DNA from: Agromyces mariniharenae
GTDB taxonomy: Bacteria; Actinomycetota; Actinomycetes; Actinomycetales; Microbacteriaceae
DNA: 64,000 bases
Direction of reading: 5' to 3'
Assembly (NCBI RefSeq): GCF_008122505.1
Contig: NZ_VSSB01000002.1
Location: forward strand, 558,001 to 622,000
Positions 1-7,918 of the stretch are shown here, piece after piece (position 1 is the stretch's first letter; the number at the start of each line of letters is the position of its first letter). The translations under genes and the position numbers were made by a program. The notes under the pieces were generated by a model, which saw nothing but the letters and a program-made list of their open reading frames with translations, was not told the DNA's origin and searched no databases.

Positions 1-596
1 GGTCGTTCTTCATCCCATCGCAGTCGATGGAGGAGACCCTGGTCATGGACGACCGCATCATCGTGAACCAGCTGGTGCCCGAGGTGACGCCGATCGAGCA
101 CGGCGACGTCGTCGTGTTCAAGGACCCGGGCGGCTGGCTGCCGGCCCGCGCAGAGACCGAGCAGCCGCCGCTCATCGCCGCGGTCGACTGGTTCCTCGCG
201 TTCGTGGGCCTGTCGGCGCCCGACTCGAACGACCACCTCGTGAAGCGGGTCATCGGCCTGCCCGGCGACCACGTCATCTGCTGCAACGCGCTCGGCCAGA
301 TGAGCGTCAACGGCGTGCCCCTCGACGAGCCCTACGTGGCGCTGCCGCCAGGCGAGACCAAGGTCTCGCGCGACGACTTCGACGTCACGGTGCCCGACGA
401 CTCCCTGTGGGTCATGGGCGACAACCGCTACAACTCCAAGGACTCGCGCTACAACACCGAGACGCCGCTCAAGGGCTTCGTGCCGATCGACAACGTCGTG
501 GGCCGGGCGTTCGTGGTGAGCTGGCCGATCGACCACTGGGCGTGGCTCGGCAACTACCCCGAGGTGTTCGCGGGCGTCGACGAGGGGGCCGGCTGA
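1..596 (+). CDS. lepB: Signal peptidase I, 5'-truncated by the window edge
   Basis: Membrane-bound serine protease that removes signal peptides from exported proteins. The reading frame is open from base 3 and starts directly in the conserved box B (FFIPSQSMEETL), where the second Ser (codon 24-26) is the catalytic nucleophile. The general-base Lys lies in DHLVKRVIGLPGD (Lys codon 243-245), and box E is seen as GDNRYNSKDSR. The N-terminal membrane anchor is therefore outside the window; the ATG at 27 is internal and not the start. The stop lies one base before the rnhB start, as expected for a lepB-rnhB operon. Confidence 0.95.
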   Translation, partial: SFFIPSQSMEETLVMDDRIIVNQLVPEVTPIEHGDVVVFKDPGGWLPARAETEQPPLIAAVDWFLAFVGLSAPDSNDHLVKRVIGLPGDHVICCNALGQMSVNGVPLDEPYVALPPGETKVSRDDFDVTVPDDSLWVMGDNRYNSKDSRYNTETPLKGFVPIDNVVGRAFVVSWPIDHWAWLGNYPEVFAGVDEGAG

Positions 597-597
597 G

Positions 598-1284
598 ATG
601 AGCCCGTCGGCGATCCCGAACCTCAAGGTCGAGCGCGAGCTCTTCGACACGGGCGCCGGACTGGTGCTCGCGTGCGACGAGGTCGGGCGGGGGGCGATCG
701 CCGGACCAGTCACGGTCGGGCTCGTGCTCATCGATCCGACGGTGCGACGCATGCCCGCGGGGCTCCGCGACTCGAAGCTGCTCGCCGAGCCCAAGCGAGA
801 GGCCATGGCGCCGCGCGCCGCGGCGTGGGTGCGAGGCTGGGCGGTTGGCGAGGCATCCGCCGCGGAGATCGACGAGCTCGGCATCATGGCGTGCCTCGGA
901 CTCGCCGGCGCCCGGGCGTTCGCGGCGCTGACCGCGGCGGAGGAGATCGCCTTCGGCACGCCGCTGCTGCTCGACGGCAACTACGACTGGCTGAGCGCCT
1001 CGGTCGAGCACCGGGTGCAGGTGTCGACGCGCATCAAGGCCGACCGCGACTGCGCGTCGGTGGCCGCGGCATCCGTCATCGCCAAGGTGCATCGCGATCG
1101 CGGCATGCGACGGTCCCACGACGAGCTGCCGCTGTACGGCTGGAACGAGAACAAGGGGTACTCGAGCCGCGGCCATTTCGCCGCCCTCGACGAGCACGGG
1201 CCGAGCGACCTGCACCGCCACACCTGGCTGCACGAGCGCCCCGCGGAGGCGGAGCCGGCGCTGTTCGAGCTCGGCGTAGGATGA
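598..1284 (+). CDS. rnhB: Ribonuclease HII
   Basis: Cleaves the RNA strand of RNA-DNA hybrids and removes misincorporated ribonucleotides in the cytoplasm. The 228-residue product carries the family signature DEVGRG at residues 27-32 (Asp27 and Glu28 bind metal), then DSKLL, the conserved LLLDGNYDW Asp and the IKADRDCASVAAASVIAKV block with the last acidic ligand. Length is normal for bacterial RNase HII. It starts one base after the lepB stop, so the two are probably translationally coupled. Confidence 0.96.
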   Translation: MSPSAIPNLKVERELFDTGAGLVLACDEVGRGAIAGPVTVGLVLIDPTVRRMPAGLRDSKLLAEPKREAMAPRAAAWVRGWAVGEASAAEIDELGIMACLGLAGARAFAALTAAEEIAFGTPLLLDGNYDWLSASVEHRVQVSTRIKADRDCASVAAASVIAKVHRDRGMRRSHDELPLYGWNENKGYSSRGHFAALDEHGPSDLHRHTWLHERPAEAEPALFELGVG

Positions 1285-1290
1285 TCCACG

Positions 1291-1614
1291 ATGGATGAGG
1301 ACGAGTTCGAAGACTACGACCGAGAGGTCGAGCTGGCCCTGTACCGGGAGTACCGCGACATCGTGTCGCAGTTCCAGTACGTGGTCGAGACGGAGCGGCG
1401 TTTCTACCTCGCGAACGAGGTGGAGCTGGTGCGCCGCGACACCGAGCACGACTTCTACTTCGAGCTCAACATGAAGGACGTCTGGGTCTGGGACGTCTAC
1501 CGCGCCGACCGGTTCGTGAAGTCCGTGCGCGTGCTCACGTTCAAGGACGTGAACGTCGAGGAGCTCGCGACGCGCGAGTTCGAGTTGCCCAAGGAGCTCG
1601 CGCTCGACGAGTGA
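1291..1614 (+). CDS. DUF2469 family protein
   Basis: Small acidic protein of 107 residues starting MDEDEFEDYDREVELALYRE, recognisable as the actinobacterial DUF2469 family that sits between rnhB and yraN. Function unknown. No signal peptide or membrane segment; it has many Asp/Glu/Tyr residues and a conserved centre (YVVETERRFYLANEVE). A TAGGAT -10 box at 1277-1282, inside the end of rnhB, lies 8 bases before the ATG, so an additional nearly leaderless transcript is plausible. Followed by a 325 bp gap. Confidence 0.9.
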   Translation: MDEDEFEDYDREVELALYREYRDIVSQFQYVVETERRFYLANEVELVRRDTEHDFYFELNMKDVWVWDVYRADRFVKSVRVLTFKDVNVEELATREFELPKELALDE

Positions 1615-1694
1615 GCTGCGGGTTTCGCGGGCGAATCGTCGGGTCGTCGATGTCGTCCTCGGCCGGGGCCTCGTGTTCGCCGAATGGCCTCCGT

Positions 1695-1712
1695 GTCCTC
1701 CGAAAGGAGGAC
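1695..1712. terminator. GAAA-tetraloop hairpin after DUF2469
   Basis: Perfect 7 bp stem GTCCTCC/GGAGGAC closed by a GAAA tetraloop, about 80 bases after the DUF2469 stop. No U tract follows, so it may end the lepB-rnhB-DUF2469 transcript only weakly, or be a structured 3' end. Confidence 0.35.
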
Positions 1713-1723
1713 TCGCGGCGAAA

Positions 1724-1740
1724 GATAACGAAAAGGTAAC
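1724..1740. promoter_or_regulatory. TAAC direct repeat, possible MtrA-type operator
   Basis: GATAACGAAAAGGTAAC contains two TAAC half-sites 11 bases apart, one helical turn, in an A-rich patch that contrasts with the surrounding GC-rich DNA. Direct repeats of this kind are known as binding sites of the actinobacterial response regulator MtrA. The assignment is by resemblance only. Confidence 0.3.
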
Positions 1741-1750
1741 ATCGCCGCAT

Positions 1751-1821
1751 CGCGACGTTCCGGGTGGACCGGGGCACATGCTCTATCGGGTGCGTCGCGG
1801 GTTCGAATCCCGCCGTCGCGT
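1751..1821 (+). other. tRNA-like cloverleaf (degenerate or remnant tRNA)
   Basis: A perfect 7 bp acceptor-type stem (CGCGACG at 1751-1757 with CGTCGCG at 1814-1820) encloses a perfect consensus T-arm: GCGGG, loop TTCGAAT (1802-1808), CCCGC. A 4 bp D-like stem CCGG/CCGG with loop GTGGA (1760-1772) is also present. The anticodon region is wrong: only a 4 bp stem GCAC/GTGC with a 12-base loop, a 3-base variable region and T at position 9. No CCA is encoded. Not a functional elongator tRNA as far as I can tell; a decayed tRNA or tRNA-derived remnant fits best. Confidence 0.4.
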
Positions 1822-1939
1822 CGATTGATCCGCACTCGTCCTCGACAATCGAGGGCCTCCCGAGTTCCGTCTGACCTGCGCGTCGAACCTCGGTTCCGTG
1901 CGCCCGCTCGCCGCCACGCTGGTCGCGGAGGTGGTGCGG

Positions 1940-2296
1940 ATGGCCCACAACGCGGAACTCGGTCGGCGCGGCGAACAGCTCGCGGTCGACCACCTGCTCG
2001 GTCGCGGCATGACGGTGGTGGAGCGCAACTGGCGCTGCCGGCTCGGCGAGATCGACATCGTCGCGCGCGACGGCCGCGACACGGTGTTCGTCGAGGTGAA
2101 GACCCGCACCACCCACGACTTCGGGCATCCGTTCGAGGCCATCACGCCGCTGAAGCTCGCGCGCCTGCGACGCCTCGCGGTGGCCTGGTGCGAGGCGACG
2201 GATGCCCCGGTGGCCCGCATCCGCATCGACGCCGTGGCCGTGCTCGCGCCGACGGAGGCGCCCGCCATGATCGAGCACCTCGAGGGCATCGGCTGA
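1940..2296 (+). CDS. YraN family (UPF0102) putative endonuclease
   Basis: A 118-residue protein with the YraN fold signature: GRRGEQLAVDHLLGRGM, then GEIDIVARDG and FVEVKTRT, the E...D...EVK arrangement of restriction-endonuclease-like nucleases. The biological role of the family is unknown. The start at 1940 was chosen because GGAGGT (1927-1932) sits 7 bases upstream and the protein begins MAHNAELGRRGE, as family members do; an upstream in-frame start at 1898 lacks such support. The stop overlaps the comM start (ATGA). Confidence 0.88.
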   Translation: MAHNAELGRRGEQLAVDHLLGRGMTVVERNWRCRLGEIDIVARDGRDTVFVEVKTRTTHDFGHPFEAITPLKLARLRRLAVAWCEATDAPVARIRIDAVAVLAPTEAPAMIEHLEGIG

Positions 2297-3837
2297 TGCC
2301 GGTGGCACGCACCCGCTCGGTCGCCCTGCTCGGGCTCGCGGGCTCCATCGTCGAGGTCGAGGCCGACCTCTCGTCGCAGCTTCCCGGCATCTCGATCATC
2401 GGGTTGCCCGACGCGGCCCTCGCCGAGGCGCGGGAACGCGTGCGGTCGGCGGCCACCAACGCCGGTTGCCCGCTGCCGCCGCGCAAGCTCACCGTGAACC
2501 TCTCGCCGGCCGCGCTCCCGAAGCACGGATCGGGCTTCGACCTCGCGATCGCTGTGGCGTGCCTCGCCGCGGCCGGCGAGGTGTCGGTCGAGTCCGTCGA
2601 TCGCGTCGTGCACCTCGGCGAGCTCGGCCTCGACGGGCGGCTGCGCCCGATCGACGGGATCCTCCCGGCCGTCCTCGCGGCGTCGCGCGCCGGACACGAC
2701 ACCGTGATGGTGCCGAGCGCGAACGCCGCCGAGGCGGCGCTCGTGCCCGGCGTCGAGGTGATCGGCGTCGCGTCGCTGCTCGAGGCGGCCATCCGGCACG
2801 GCGGCGAGTTCGAGGAGCGACCGGTGGAGCCGGTTGCGGCGACGGCGCGCGGCGACGACACCGAGGCGCCGGCCGGCGACCTGGCCGACGTCGCGGGCAA
2901 CGACGACGCGGTCGACGCGCTGCTCACCGCCGCGGCAGGCGGGCACCACGTCTACTTCCTCGGCCCGCCAGGTGCCGGCAAGACGATGCTCGCCTCCCGG
3001 CTGCCCGGCATCCTGCCCGACCTGCCTCCCGACGCGGCACTGGAGGTCTCGTCGATCCGTTCGCTCGCGGGCCGCTCGGTTGGAGACGCCCTCTCGGTAC
3101 GGCCACCGTTCGAGGCACCGCACCACACCGCGACGGCCGCCGCGATCGTGGGCGGCGGCAGCCGCCTGATCCGTCCGGGTGCCGCGTCGCGCGCCTCGCA
3201 CGGCGTGCTCTTCCTCGACGAGGCGCCCGAGTTCCCGTCGGCTGTCCTCGACGTGCTGCGGCAGCCGCTCGAGTCGGGCACCATCAGCATCCATCGGGCG
3301 AACTCGGTGGCCTCCTTCCCTGCGCGCTTCCAACTCGTGGTGGCGGCGAACCCGTGCCCGTGCGGCAACCACGGCCTGAAGGGCGTGGAGTGCACGTGCA
3401 CGCCGATCATGCGTCGTCGGTATCTCGGGCGCATCTCCGGACCACTGCTCGATCGCATCGACCTGCAGGTGTGGGTGCCGCGCATCACGGCAGCCGGCCT
3501 GCGGTTGGCCGTCGATCGGCCCGGCCTGTCGAGCGCCGAGGCGCGGGCCCGTGTGGTCGCGGCGCGGGAGGTCGCACGCGATCGGCTCAGGGGCACGCCC
3601 TGGCGCACCAACGCGGAGATGCCGGGCCCGTGGATGCGCGGAGCCGGTCGCCTGCATCCCGGCGGTCGGGCGAGCGCCGCGGCCGACCGGGCGCTCGAGC
3701 TCGGCGGCCTCACGATGCGCGGCTACGACCGCGTGCTGAAGACGGCGTGGACCTTGGCCGACCTCGGGGGCGCGGTCGCGCCCACCCGGGAGCATGTCGG
3801 CCGCGCACTGTTCCTGAGGAGGGGATTCGACCAGTGA
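2296..3837 (+). CDS. comM: YifB/ComM family Mg-chelatase-like AAA+ ATPase
   Basis: A 513-residue hexameric-type ATPase; ComM in naturally competent bacteria promotes branch migration during recombination. Visible parts: an N-terminal Lon-like domain (GLPDAALAEARERVRSA), Walker A GPPGAGKT at residues 223-230, the PHHTATAAAIVGG block, Walker B GVLFLDEAPEF and ANPCPCG. It overlaps yraN by one base and dprA by four, so the three are coupled. The adjacent DprA suggests a role in handling incoming single-stranded DNA, but no uptake genes are seen here. Confidence 0.9.
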   Translation: MPVARTRSVALLGLAGSIVEVEADLSSQLPGISIIGLPDAALAEARERVRSAATNAGCPLPPRKLTVNLSPAALPKHGSGFDLAIAVACLAAAGEVSVESVDRVVHLGELGLDGRLRPIDGILPAVLAASRAGHDTVMVPSANAAEAALVPGVEVIGVASLLEAAIRHGGEFEERPVEPVAATARGDDTEAPAGDLADVAGNDDAVDALLTAAAGGHHVYFLGPPGAGKTMLASRLPGILPDLPPDAALEVSSIRSLAGRSVGDALSVRPPFEAPHHTATAAAIVGGGSRLIRPGAASRASHGVLFLDEAPEFPSAVLDVLRQPLESGTISIHRANSVASFPARFQLVVAANPCPCGNHGLKGVECTCTPIMRRRYLGRISGPLLDRIDLQVWVPRITAAGLRLAVDRPGLSSAEARARVVAAREVARDRLRGTPWRTNAEMPGPWMRGAGRLHPGGRASAAADRALELGGLTMRGYDRVLKTAWTLADLGGAVAPTREHVGRALFLRRGFDQ

Positions 3838-5105
3838 AGCTGTTGACCGAAGCCGCACGGGAGTCCGCGGCAGACTTCGCCGTCGTGCGCCGCGGCGAGG
3901 AACCATCGCTCGACGCGTTCGCACGCGCAGTGCTGGGACTCATCGCCGAACCGGGGGACGGCGTGCTCGGGCGCGCGATCTCCGCCGCGGGCGCGCCGGC
4001 GGTCGCCGAGCGCCTGCTCGCCCGAGCACCCGCGGAGGCGCTGGTCGACGCGGTCGTCGAGGCCGGTGGTGACCTCGACGAACGTGAGGCGAGCTCGGCG
4101 CGCGACCGCTGGCTTCCGCGACTCGACCATCGGGGCTTCGTCACGTCGCTCGCCCAGGCCGCGCGGGTGGGCGCGCGACTCCTCGTGCCGGGCGACGCCT
4201 GCTGGCCGAGCGGCGTCGACGAGCTCGGCGCGCATGCTCCGCTCGCCCTGTGGGTCCGAGGTCGTGTCGAAGCACTCGCCGGGACGCAACCGACCATCGC
4301 GCTCGTGGGTGCTCGCGCGGCCACCGGGTACGGCGAGCACGTGACGATGGAGGCGTCGGCGGGGCTCGTCGACCGGGGCTTCGCGATCGTGTCGGGCGGG
4401 GCGTACGGCATCGACGGCATGGCGCACCGCGCCGCGCTCGCGAGCGACGGCACGACGGTGGCGTTCCTCGCGGGCGGGGTCGACCGCTACTACCCGCTCG
4501 GGCACGAGTCGCTGCTCGCGCGCATCGCCGAGTCCGGCGCCGTCGTCGCCGAGCTGCCCTGCGGCGCGGCGCCGACGAAATGGCGATTCCTGCAGCGGAA
4601 CCGGCTGATCGCCGCGGCCGGCGAGGCGACCGTGGTGCTCGAGGCGGGCATGCGCTCGGGCTCGCTCAACACGGCCGGGCACGCCGCCGCCCTCGGACGT
4701 CCGCTCGGCGCGGTGCCGGGGCCGGTCACCAGTCCGGCCTCGGCCGGATGCCACCGGCTGCTGCGCGAGTTCGACGCCGTCTGCGTCGTCGACGCCGACC
4801 AGATGGCCGAGCTCGTGACGGCCGGCGGTCGACCGCGCTGGAGCGGCGAGCTCGGCATCGACGTGGACGGCGAAGCGGGATCCGGCGACCGCGGCATGAC
4901 GGCCTCGTTCCCCGACGATCGCGCCGACCCGAGGCTGATCCGCGTCCTCGACGCCCTGAGTAGCCGCACGCCGCGGCCGCTCGCCGACGTGGCGCGTCGC
5001 GCCGGCCTGGCCGTGACGGAGGTGATGTCGGTGCTCGGCTCGCTCGAGGCCGAGGGCGTCGCCGTGCGGGACGCGCGTGGCTGGCGTCGGCGGCGTGCCG
5101 GGTGA
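3834..5105 (+). CDS. dprA: DNA processing protein DprA
   Basis: Binds incoming single-stranded DNA and loads RecA. The Rossmann-type core is clear: VGARAATGYGEHV, SGGAYGIDGMAHRAAL, GGVDRYYPLGHESL, RNRLIAAAGEATVVLEAG and GSLNTAGHAAALGRPLGAVPGP. A C-terminal winged-helix-like segment follows (LADVARRAGLAVTEVMSVLG). The GTG at 3834 is chosen because it overlaps the comM stop (GTGA) and gives the 423-residue length typical of actinobacterial DprA. Confidence 0.92.
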   Translation: MKLLTEAARESAADFAVVRRGEEPSLDAFARAVLGLIAEPGDGVLGRAISAAGAPAVAERLLARAPAEALVDAVVEAGGDLDEREASSARDRWLPRLDHRGFVTSLAQAARVGARLLVPGDACWPSGVDELGAHAPLALWVRGRVEALAGTQPTIALVGARAATGYGEHVTMEASAGLVDRGFAIVSGGAYGIDGMAHRAALASDGTTVAFLAGGVDRYYPLGHESLLARIAESGAVVAELPCGAAPTKWRFLQRNRLIAAAGEATVVLEAGMRSGSLNTAGHAAALGRPLGAVPGPVTSPASAGCHRLLREFDAVCVVDADQMAELVTAGGRPRWSGELGIDVDGEAGSGDRGMTASFPDDRADPRLIRVLDALSSRTPRPLADVARRAGLAVTEVMSVLGSLEAEGVAVRDARGWRRRRAG

Positions 5106-5157
5106 CCATCGGGCCGGCATCCGGTGCACGCCATAGGCTGACCGCGAGGAGGTCGGC

Positions 5158-6063
5158 ATGGCGGAGCAGCTCGGCAGGTATCCGGCGGCGAGGCGGGTCA
5201 TCGCCCACGTGAGCGACACCCACCTGCTCCACGGCGGGGCGCCCCTCGGTGGCCGCGCCGACACGGTCGGCGCCCTGCGGCAGGTGGTGTCCCAGCTCGA
5301 TCGGCTCGGCGACCGCCTCGACGCCATCGTCGTCACCGGCGACGTCACCGACCTCGGGGAGCCCGACGCGTACCGGCGCGTGCGCGAGCTCGTCGATCCG
5401 CTCGCCGCGTCGTCGGGCGCCCGGGTCGTGTGGGTCATGGGCAACCACGACGCGCGCGGTGCGTTCCGCGAGGGCCTGCTCGGCGAGCCGGCCTCCGACG
5501 AGCCGGTCAACCAGGTCGTGGATCTGGACGGACTCCGGGTGATCGCGCTCGACACGAGCGTGCCCGGCTGGCATCACGGCGCCCTCGACGACGCCTCGCT
5601 CGAATGGCTCGACCGCGTCCTCGCCGAGCCTGCGCCCGAGGGCACCATCCTCGCGATGCACCACGCCCCGCTGGCGACGCCGTTGGCGCTCATGGACGTG
5701 CTCGAGCTGCGCGGACAGGACGCGCTCGCCGAAGTGATCCGGGGTCGCGGCATCCGGCTCATCCTCGGCGGGCACCTGCACTACCCGACGAACGGCGAGT
5801 TCGCCGGCATCCCCGTCTCGGTCGCGGGCGCCACGGCGTACACCATGGACCTCTCCGCGCCGCCGCGCGAGCTCGTCGGCGTCGACGGTGGCCGGTCGTT
5901 CGACGTCGTGCACGTGTACGACGACTCGCACGTCACGATCGTCGTGCCGCTCGGCCCCTTCCCGGTCGTCACGAGCTTCGGCGAGGCCTTCCTCGCGGAG
6001 GTCGAGGGGCTTTCACCCGAGGGCCGGCTCGATCGCTTCTCGCGCAAGCCCGAGGGGTCATGA
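5158..6063 (+). CDS. Calcineurin-like metallophosphoesterase (CpdA-type)
   Basis: Predicted cytoplasmic phosphodiesterase of the cyclic-AMP phosphodiesterase type. All five dimetal motifs are present: SDTHL, GDVTD, GNHDA, MHHAP and GGHLHYP. 301 residues, no signal peptide. It has its own TAGGCT -10 (5134-5139) and a strong ribosome site GAGGAGG before the ATG at 5158. It overlaps xerC by four bases. The substrate cannot be read from sequence; CpdA-like is the closest description. Confidence 0.85.
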   Translation: MAEQLGRYPAARRVIAHVSDTHLLHGGAPLGGRADTVGALRQVVSQLDRLGDRLDAIVVTGDVTDLGEPDAYRRVRELVDPLAASSGARVVWVMGNHDARGAFREGLLGEPASDEPVNQVVDLDGLRVIALDTSVPGWHHGALDDASLEWLDRVLAEPAPEGTILAMHHAPLATPLALMDVLELRGQDALAEVIRGRGIRLILGGHLHYPTNGEFAGIPVSVAGATAYTMDLSAPPRELVGVDGGRSFDVVHVYDDSHVTIVVPLGPFPVVTSFGEAFLAEVEGLSPEGRLDRFSRKPEGS

Positions 6064-6977
6064 CCCTCGACGGCGCCCTCGACGACTACCTCGCGCACGT
6101 CCGCACCGAGCGCGGGTACTCCGCGCACACCGTCGCCGGGTATCGCGCCGACCTCGTCGACCTCATCGGGTTCGCCGAGCAGCGCGGCGTCCACGACCCG
6201 GCCGGCCTCGAGCTCGGGCTGCTCCGCGACTGGCTCTGGGCGGCGACCGAGCGCGGACTCGCGCGCGCGAGCATCGCGCGTCGCGCGGCATCCGCTCGGG
6301 GCTTCACGGCCTGGCTGCACCGGCGCGGCCTGATCGCTGCCGACCCCGGCGCACGGCTCAAGGCGCCGCGGGCGCAGCGCACGCTGCCGCGCGTGGTCAC
6401 GGAGCATGCGCTCGCCGACGCGCTGGCCGCGCTCGCGGCCCGCGCGGCCGACGGCGACCCCGTGGCGGTTCGCGACGCCGCGATCGCGGAGCTGCTCTAC
6501 GCCGCTGCGCTGCGCGTGTCGGAGCTCGTCGGGCTCGACCTCGCCGATGTCGACCGTCGTCGGCGCACCGTGCTGGTCACCGGCAAGGGCGCGAAGCAAC
6601 GCGTCGTCCCGTACGGCGCACCCGCCGCACGCGCGCTCGACCGCTACCTCGAGTCCGCACGTCCTGCCCTGGTCGCGGGTGCGGAAGCGGCGCCGACGAC
6701 GTCGGCCGTGTTCCTCGGAGTGCGGGGAGGCCGCCTCGGCGTCCGCAGCGTGCATCGGCAGATCGCGTCGCTCCTCGAGGACATCCCCGGCTCCGGTCCG
6801 GGCGGCCCGCACGCCCTCCGGCACAGCGCCGCGACCCACCTGCTCGACGGCGGCGCCGACCTGCGCGCCGTGCAGGAGTTCCTCGGGCACGCCAGCCTCG
6901 GCACGACGCAGATCTACACGCACGTCTCGGCGGAGCGGCTCAAGCAGAGCTACCGGACGGCGCATCCGCGCGCCTGA
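6060..6977 (+). CDS. xerC: Tyrosine recombinase XerC
   Basis: Resolves chromosome dimers at dif together with XerD. 305 residues: N-terminal SAM-like DNA-binding domain ([16 protein letters not shown]), then the catalytic domain with Arg in AALRVSEL, Lys in GKGAKQR, His-x-x-Arg in [12 protein letters not shown], His in LGHASLG and nucleophile Tyr in TTQIYTHV. Position after dprA is the usual chromosomal xerC location, so this is a housekeeping recombinase, not an integrase of a mobile element. Starts in ATGA overlap with the phosphoesterase stop. Confidence 0.92.
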   Translation: MTLDGALDDYLAHVRTERGYSAHTVAGYRADLVDLIGFAEQRGVHDPAGLELGLLRDWLWAATERGLARASIARRAASARGFTAWLHRRGLIAADPGARLKAPRAQRTLPRVVTEHALADALAALAARAADGDPVAVRDAAIAELLYAAALRVSELVGLDLADVDRRRRTVLVTGKGAKQRVVPYGAPAARALDRYLESARPALVAGAEAAPTTSAVFLGVRGGRLGVRSVHRQIASLLEDIPGSGPGGPHALRHSAATHLLDGGADLRAVQEFLGHASLGTTQIYTHVSAERLKQSYRTAHPRA

Positions 6978-7006
6978 GTCGTCGGCGGGAATCCCGGACC
7001 CGGGGC

Positions 7007-7036
7007 CTCTCCCGGCACGGTGCGTCGCCGGGAGAG
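7007..7036. terminator. Bidirectional terminator between xerC and the M23 gene
   Basis: Perfect 10 bp stem CTCTCCCGGC/GCCGGGAGAG with a 10-base loop in the space between two convergent genes. No U tract on either side, as is common in high-GC actinobacteria. Confidence 0.7.
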
Positions 7037-7043
7037 CACTGCC

Positions 7044-7646
7044 TCAGGACGGCAGCAGCACCGCGCGAGGGATGCCGCCGAGGAACAGGAACGGCGAGAC
7101 GTACTCCCCGTCGATGCGCACGCCGAAGTGCACGCAGCCCGAATCGCAATGGCCACCCGCCGACACGACGCCGATCGGGTCGCCGGCCGCGACCGCCTGG
7201 CCCCGGCTCACGAGCGCGTCGACCGGCTCGATCGCGCTCACGATCCCGCCGCCGTGGTCGATCGCGACGACGTTCCGCCCGGCCACCGCACCGGCGAAGT
7301 TGATAGTGCCCGACTCGGGCGCCACGATCGTCGCGCCCCGCTCCACCACGATGTCGATGCCGCGGTGACCGGAGGCGTACGGCGAAGCCGGTGCCCTGAA
7401 TGGCGAGACGACGCGGATCGGCGGCGGCACCGGCCAACGCCACTGCACCGGCGGGGCCACCGCCGGGGGAGCCGAGACGACGGCCGATGGGAGTCCGAAC
7501 GCGCCGGCCGCGCCGGGGCTGATCGACACGAGCGCAGCGCCGACGAGCAGGCTCAGGATGAGCGCGGCGAGTGCGCCGATCCGCCGGGACCGGCGAGCGG
7601 CTGACGAGCGTTCGGGAGGAGGGGAGGAGGCTGCGGTGACGGTCAT
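7044..7646 (-). CDS. M23-family (LytM-like) peptidase, secreted or membrane-anchored
   Basis: A 200-residue protein with a basic N-terminus, one hydrophobic segment (IGALAALILSLLVGAAL) and a C-terminal LytM domain acting on peptidoglycan outside the membrane. The first zinc motif is intact (HRGID). The usual HxH motif reads CVHFG, with Cys in place of the first His; comparable small actinobacterial M23 proteins show this, so activity is uncertain. The start at 7646 gives a normal signal anchor; the longer frame to 7895 runs through the rpsB leader. Transcribed divergently from rpsB. Confidence 0.8.
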   Translation of the reverse strand: MTVTAASSPPPERSSAARRSRRIGALAALILSLLVGAALVSISPGAAGAFGLPSAVVSAPPAVAPPVQWRWPVPPPIRVVSPFRAPASPYASGHRGIDIVVERGATIVAPESGTINFAGAVAGRNVVAIDHGGGIVSAIEPVDALVSRGQAVAAGDPIGVVSAGGHCDSGCVHFGVRIDGEYVSPFLFLGGIPRAVLLPS

Positions 7647-7745
7647 GCGCCGATGCTGGCCGGGCACGCGGCATCCGTGCTCGCATGCGGTGGCACCGGG
7701 GACCGCCGACGCCCGCGCGCGGGCTGGGGAGGACGGGTGCCGTGG

Positions 7746-7751
7746 TAGAGT
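7746..7751 (+). promoter_or_regulatory. -10 box of the rpsB promoter
   Basis: TAGAGT matches the actinobacterial TANNNT -10 and is followed by a leader of about 160 bases before the rpsB ATG. No convincing -35 hexamer is seen. Confidence 0.5.
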
Positions 7752-7845
7752 ATCCGATGCACCTCGGCCCGCCGGGGTGACTACGCGTGCCATTCGGCCA
7801 CCGACTCCACTCAGTCCCGCGAAGCGCTGGTTCCCAGCCGAGCAG

Positions 7846-7875
7846 GCGGAGCCGTGCCGGGCACCAGGGCTCCGC
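7846..7875 (+). promoter_or_regulatory. Nested hairpin in the rpsB leader
   Basis: Stem GCGGAGCC (7846-7853) / GGCTCCGC (7868-7875) encloses a second stem GTGC/GCAC (7854-7857, 7861-7864). It lies 43 bases before the rpsB ATG. Leaders of rpsB are autoregulated by S2 in several bacteria; whether this hairpin does so is inference. Confidence 0.45.
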
Positions 7876-7918
7876 GCCGCCGGCGCGAGCGACAACTGAG
7901 AACAAAGGAGTACGGCTC

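Larger units (their letters stand above)
1615..1939. other. Gene-free interval between DUF2469 and yraN
   Basis: No open frame with coding character is seen. The interval holds, in order: a 7 bp GAAA-loop hairpin (1695-1712), an A-rich stretch with two TAAC direct repeats (1724-1740), a tRNA-like fold (1751-1821), a 6 bp hairpin (1840-1854) and the yraN ribosome binding site (GGAGGT at 1927-1932). This is the longest interval without a gene in the window. Confidence 0.7.

Noticed and set aside
6060..6977. Integrase marking a mobile element
   Set aside because: Gene order (comM-dprA-phosphoesterase-xerC-rpsB) and sequence are those of chromosomal XerC; no att duplication or cargo is nearby.
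7558..7899. Short plus-strand frame upstream of rpsB
   Set aside because: Arg/Pro/Ala-rich antisense of the M23 gene and the rpsB leader; no ribosome site or recognisable domain.
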